Assembly: GCA_934216625.1 (NCBI GenBank)
Contig: CAKQCC010000007.1
Location: 1 to 32,326, forward strand
DNA length: 32,326 nt
Direction: 5' to 3'
Origin: an uncultured Lactobacillaceae bacterium
GTDB taxonomy: Bacteria > Bacillota > Bacilli > Lactobacillales > Lactobacillaceae
The notes beneath the pieces were generated by a model. It did not search any database and was not told the DNA's origin. It was given only the letters and a program-made list of their open reading frames with translations. The position numbers and the translations under genes were made by a program. This document shows, one piece after another, positions 30,738-32,326 of this stretch. The stretch's first letter is position 1, and each line of letters begins with the position of its first letter.

Positions 30738-32326
30738 ATGGAGTATAACAAACGAAATTTTCGAAAGGTAAACGACCGAAAAGTCCTGCATAAAGTTAAA
30801 AAACAATGGGTGGTTATGAGTATGGCACTCCTCGGCATGTTAGGTGTCGGTGCCGCTCATGCTGAAGCCCACGCAAGTGCAAACGTTCCGGACCCTAATC
30901 AGCGGACCAATCAGCAGCAGAAACAAACTTCAGCCCAAAATACATATACGCTGACTGGTCAACAGGGACGTTCGGTAACTAATCATCAGTCCCGGATCAC
31001 TTCGCAGGCTCATCAGTTGACCGCTAATTTGGTTCAACGGGCGGCTTTACAAAGCAGAACCGGCTTGAATCGAACTGCACCTCGATTGCGGAGTGGTGCG
31101 GTTCAGAAGTATCAGCCCCAGGTTCAATACTTTGATTTCGTGACCGGCCAAACGGTTAATAACAAGAGTGGTCAGCCTAATTTCAAAATTTCAACACCGG
31201 TTGCTGCCGGAACCAAAGTAACGAGTGATAATGACGTTACTAGCAATCTAAAATCGGGTTACCAGTTAGCTAGTCAAGCTAGTCATTTTCCGAACGCAAT
31301 TAACGGTAGTAATCCGTTATCTTTGCCAGTAGTTAGCAGTACTCCTTCAGTTCAATATGGTTATTGGACGAGTAACGGTCAGGATAACCCGAGTGATAGC
31401 GCAGCTCACTGGGAATACGACCCAAATCAACATATTTTGACCATTGGCAGCGGTAATGACGGTCGCCGAGATGAGATGGATTCGTTCCCAACGGCTTTGA
31501 ACGGCGTTAAAAATCAAATTAAAGAAATTAACGTTAGTAGTAACGACGTGATTGCGCCTAGCGACGCCAGTAATTTGTTCGCAAACTTCACAGCGTTAAG
31601 TGATTTTAACGGTAGTCATTTAATGGTGTCCGATCTTTCTAACAACGCGAATTTGTTCGCGAACGACTACAATTTAAGCACGATAACCACCGGAAGCCAG
31701 CCTTCCGATTCACTCAGTGACAGCACCAGTGACGGTTTAGCTGCCGATGCACCCAACGGCTGGCAAAACGGCGAAACCACGGTTCAAAGCGATGATCATT
31801 TAGCGGCCGGTTCGACCTGGCAGCGCCGGAACACGATTTATCGGTATGAATATTACTTTAACGGTAATCACCTTAACAACGATAATGATTTAAACCAGAA
31901 GATGACTTCACCAGCCGAAAATGATCAGTTATCTGGGATGCCCGGAGCTAGTTCATTATCGAACGCTAGTAATTACGTTCTTTATTCTGATCAATCGTCC
32001 CAGAAATCTAATCAGACATTTACTTATCATGGTAATCAATACCAAGGTACCGTGATTACGGTTAACGTTAATTTAGCCAAGAAGGCGAACGCCAACGATT
32101 ATCAATATTATAATCAGCAAACTGGTGAACCAGTAGGGGCGGACGTCTTCAGTCAATCTAACCAAATTGGCAAGCCGCTAAGTGATATTCAAACCAATCA
32201 TTTATTATCCAGTAACTACAAATTGGCGACCGATCAAATTGATGGCCCGGCGAACGTTTCGAACGGGATATATCAGCACCAGAACGCTAAATATTACGGA
32301 AAATTAAGTCAGTACAGCATTCCAGT
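30738..32326 (+). CDS. Secreted or cell-surface protein with KxYKxGKxW-like leader and BspA-type (DUF285) repeats, 3'-truncated
   Basis: The frame is open for 529 codons to the window edge, behind AAAGGAG at 30721-30727; ATG 30738 is chosen, GTG 30735 is possible. The N-terminus has a basic stretch KVLHKVKKQW followed by a hydrophobic segment (VVMSMALLGMLGVGAAHA) and a plausible AHA cleavage site. This resembles the KxYKxGKxW leader of large lactobacillar surface proteins, but Tyr and Gly are replaced. A Gln/Asn/Ser-rich region follows. WEYDPNQHILTIGSGN and then IAPSDASNLFANFTALSDF and VSDLSNNANLFAND look like one or two degenerate BspA/DUF285 leucine-rich units. Two related modules (YFDFVTGQTV... 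and YYNQQTGEPV...) flank this core. No anchor is visible because the 3' end is missing. Function, probably adhesion or matrix, is inference. Confidence 0.85.
   Translation, partial: MEYNKRNFRKVNDRKVLHKVKKQWVVMSMALLGMLGVGAAHAEAHASANVPDPNQRTNQQQKQTSAQNTYTLTGQQGRSVTNHQSRITSQAHQLTANLVQRAALQSRTGLNRTAPRLRSGAVQKYQPQVQYFDFVTGQTVNNKSGQPNFKISTPVAAGTKVTSDNDVTSNLKSGYQLASQASHFPNAINGSNPLSLPVVSSTPSVQYGYWTSNGQDNPSDSAAHWEYDPNQHILTIGSGNDGRRDEMDSFPTALNGVKNQIKEINVSSNDVIAPSDASNLFANFTALSDFNGSHLMVSDLSNNANLFANDYNLSTITTGSQPSDSLSDSTSDGLAADAPNGWQNGETTVQSDDHLAAGSTWQRRNTIYRYEYYFNGNHLNNDNDLNQKMTSPAENDQLSGMPGASSLSNASNYVLYSDQSSQKSNQTFTYHGNQYQGTVITVNVNLAKKANANDYQYYNQQTGEPVGADVFSQSNQIGKPLSDIQTNHLLSSNYKLATDQIDGPANVSNGIYQHQNAKYYGKLSQYSIP

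Noticed and set aside
1..32326. CRISPR arrays, phage, IS elements, tRNA or rRNA genes
   Set aside because: None seen: no regularly spaced repeats, no transposase- or integrase-like frames, no tRNA-like cloverleaf or rRNA sequence recognised on reading both strands.

Overview
The window is an ordinary chromosomal stretch of a low-to-mid GC member of the Firmicutes. It almost certainly belongs to the family Lactobacillaceae. The evidence is gene order (dut-radA-gltX-cysS-mrnC-rlmB-yacP-sigH-rpmG-secE-nusG-rplKA-rplJL, and ffs-dnaX-ybaB-recR-yaaL-tmk-holB-yabA-rsmI), the presence of pepC, an acyl-ACP thioesterase and class Ib nrdHEF, and a cell-surface protein with a KxYKxGKxW-like leader. Genus and species cannot be fixed from the sequence. 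I see no phage, plasmid, IS element, CRISPR array, tRNA or rRNA gene. No unprecedented multi-gene system is evident; the interest lies in regulatory structure and in departures from the usual family layout.

Layout. (1) 1-578: 3' end of a gpmA-like phosphoglycerate mutase, converging at a bidirectional terminator on a minus-strand operon of a 92-aa gene, rpiA and pepC (2993-665). (2) 3118-9864, plus strand: dut and radA; gltX behind its own extended -10 promoter; then, after a terminator, cysS-mrnC-rlmB-yacP. (3) 9977-13932: sigH, then rpmG-secE-nusG, then rplK-rplA and rplJ-rplL with the expected ribosomal-protein leaders. (4) 14065-16653: mprF, converging on the ribonucleotide reductase genes. 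(5) 20376-16731, minus strand: nrdH, nrdE, nrdF, with two tandem NrdR-like boxes upstream of nrdH. (6) 20583-21649: a small methyltransferase overlapping tadA, followed by the SRP RNA. (7) 21917-30495: a long compact run dnaX-ybaB-recR-yaaL-tmk-holB-yabA-rsmI-thioesterase-tsaB-tsaD. (8) 30496-32326: an intergenic region with a possible short RNA, then the 5' part of a large secreted or surface protein running off the window.

Functionally this is the information-processing core: aminoacyl-tRNA synthesis, tRNA and rRNA modification, transcription and translation factors, the clamp loader with recombination repair, and dNTP supply. Envelope functions (mprF, surface protein) and general metabolism (gpmA, rpiA, pepC, thioesterase) flank it.

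The most notable observations are: a hairpin that would hide the sigH ribosome-binding site and overlaps a putative proximal promoter; tandem NrdR boxes plus an internal terminator in the nrd locus; a roughly 50-residue basic tail on NrdF; an orphan promoter-terminator pair after tsaD; a 24/25-identical intergenic repeat behind gltX and yacP; a strong codon-junction bias (AAC before G, AAT otherwise); and the local absence of genes that commonly sit in these operons (darA/yaaQ, rimI, yacL, nrdI).
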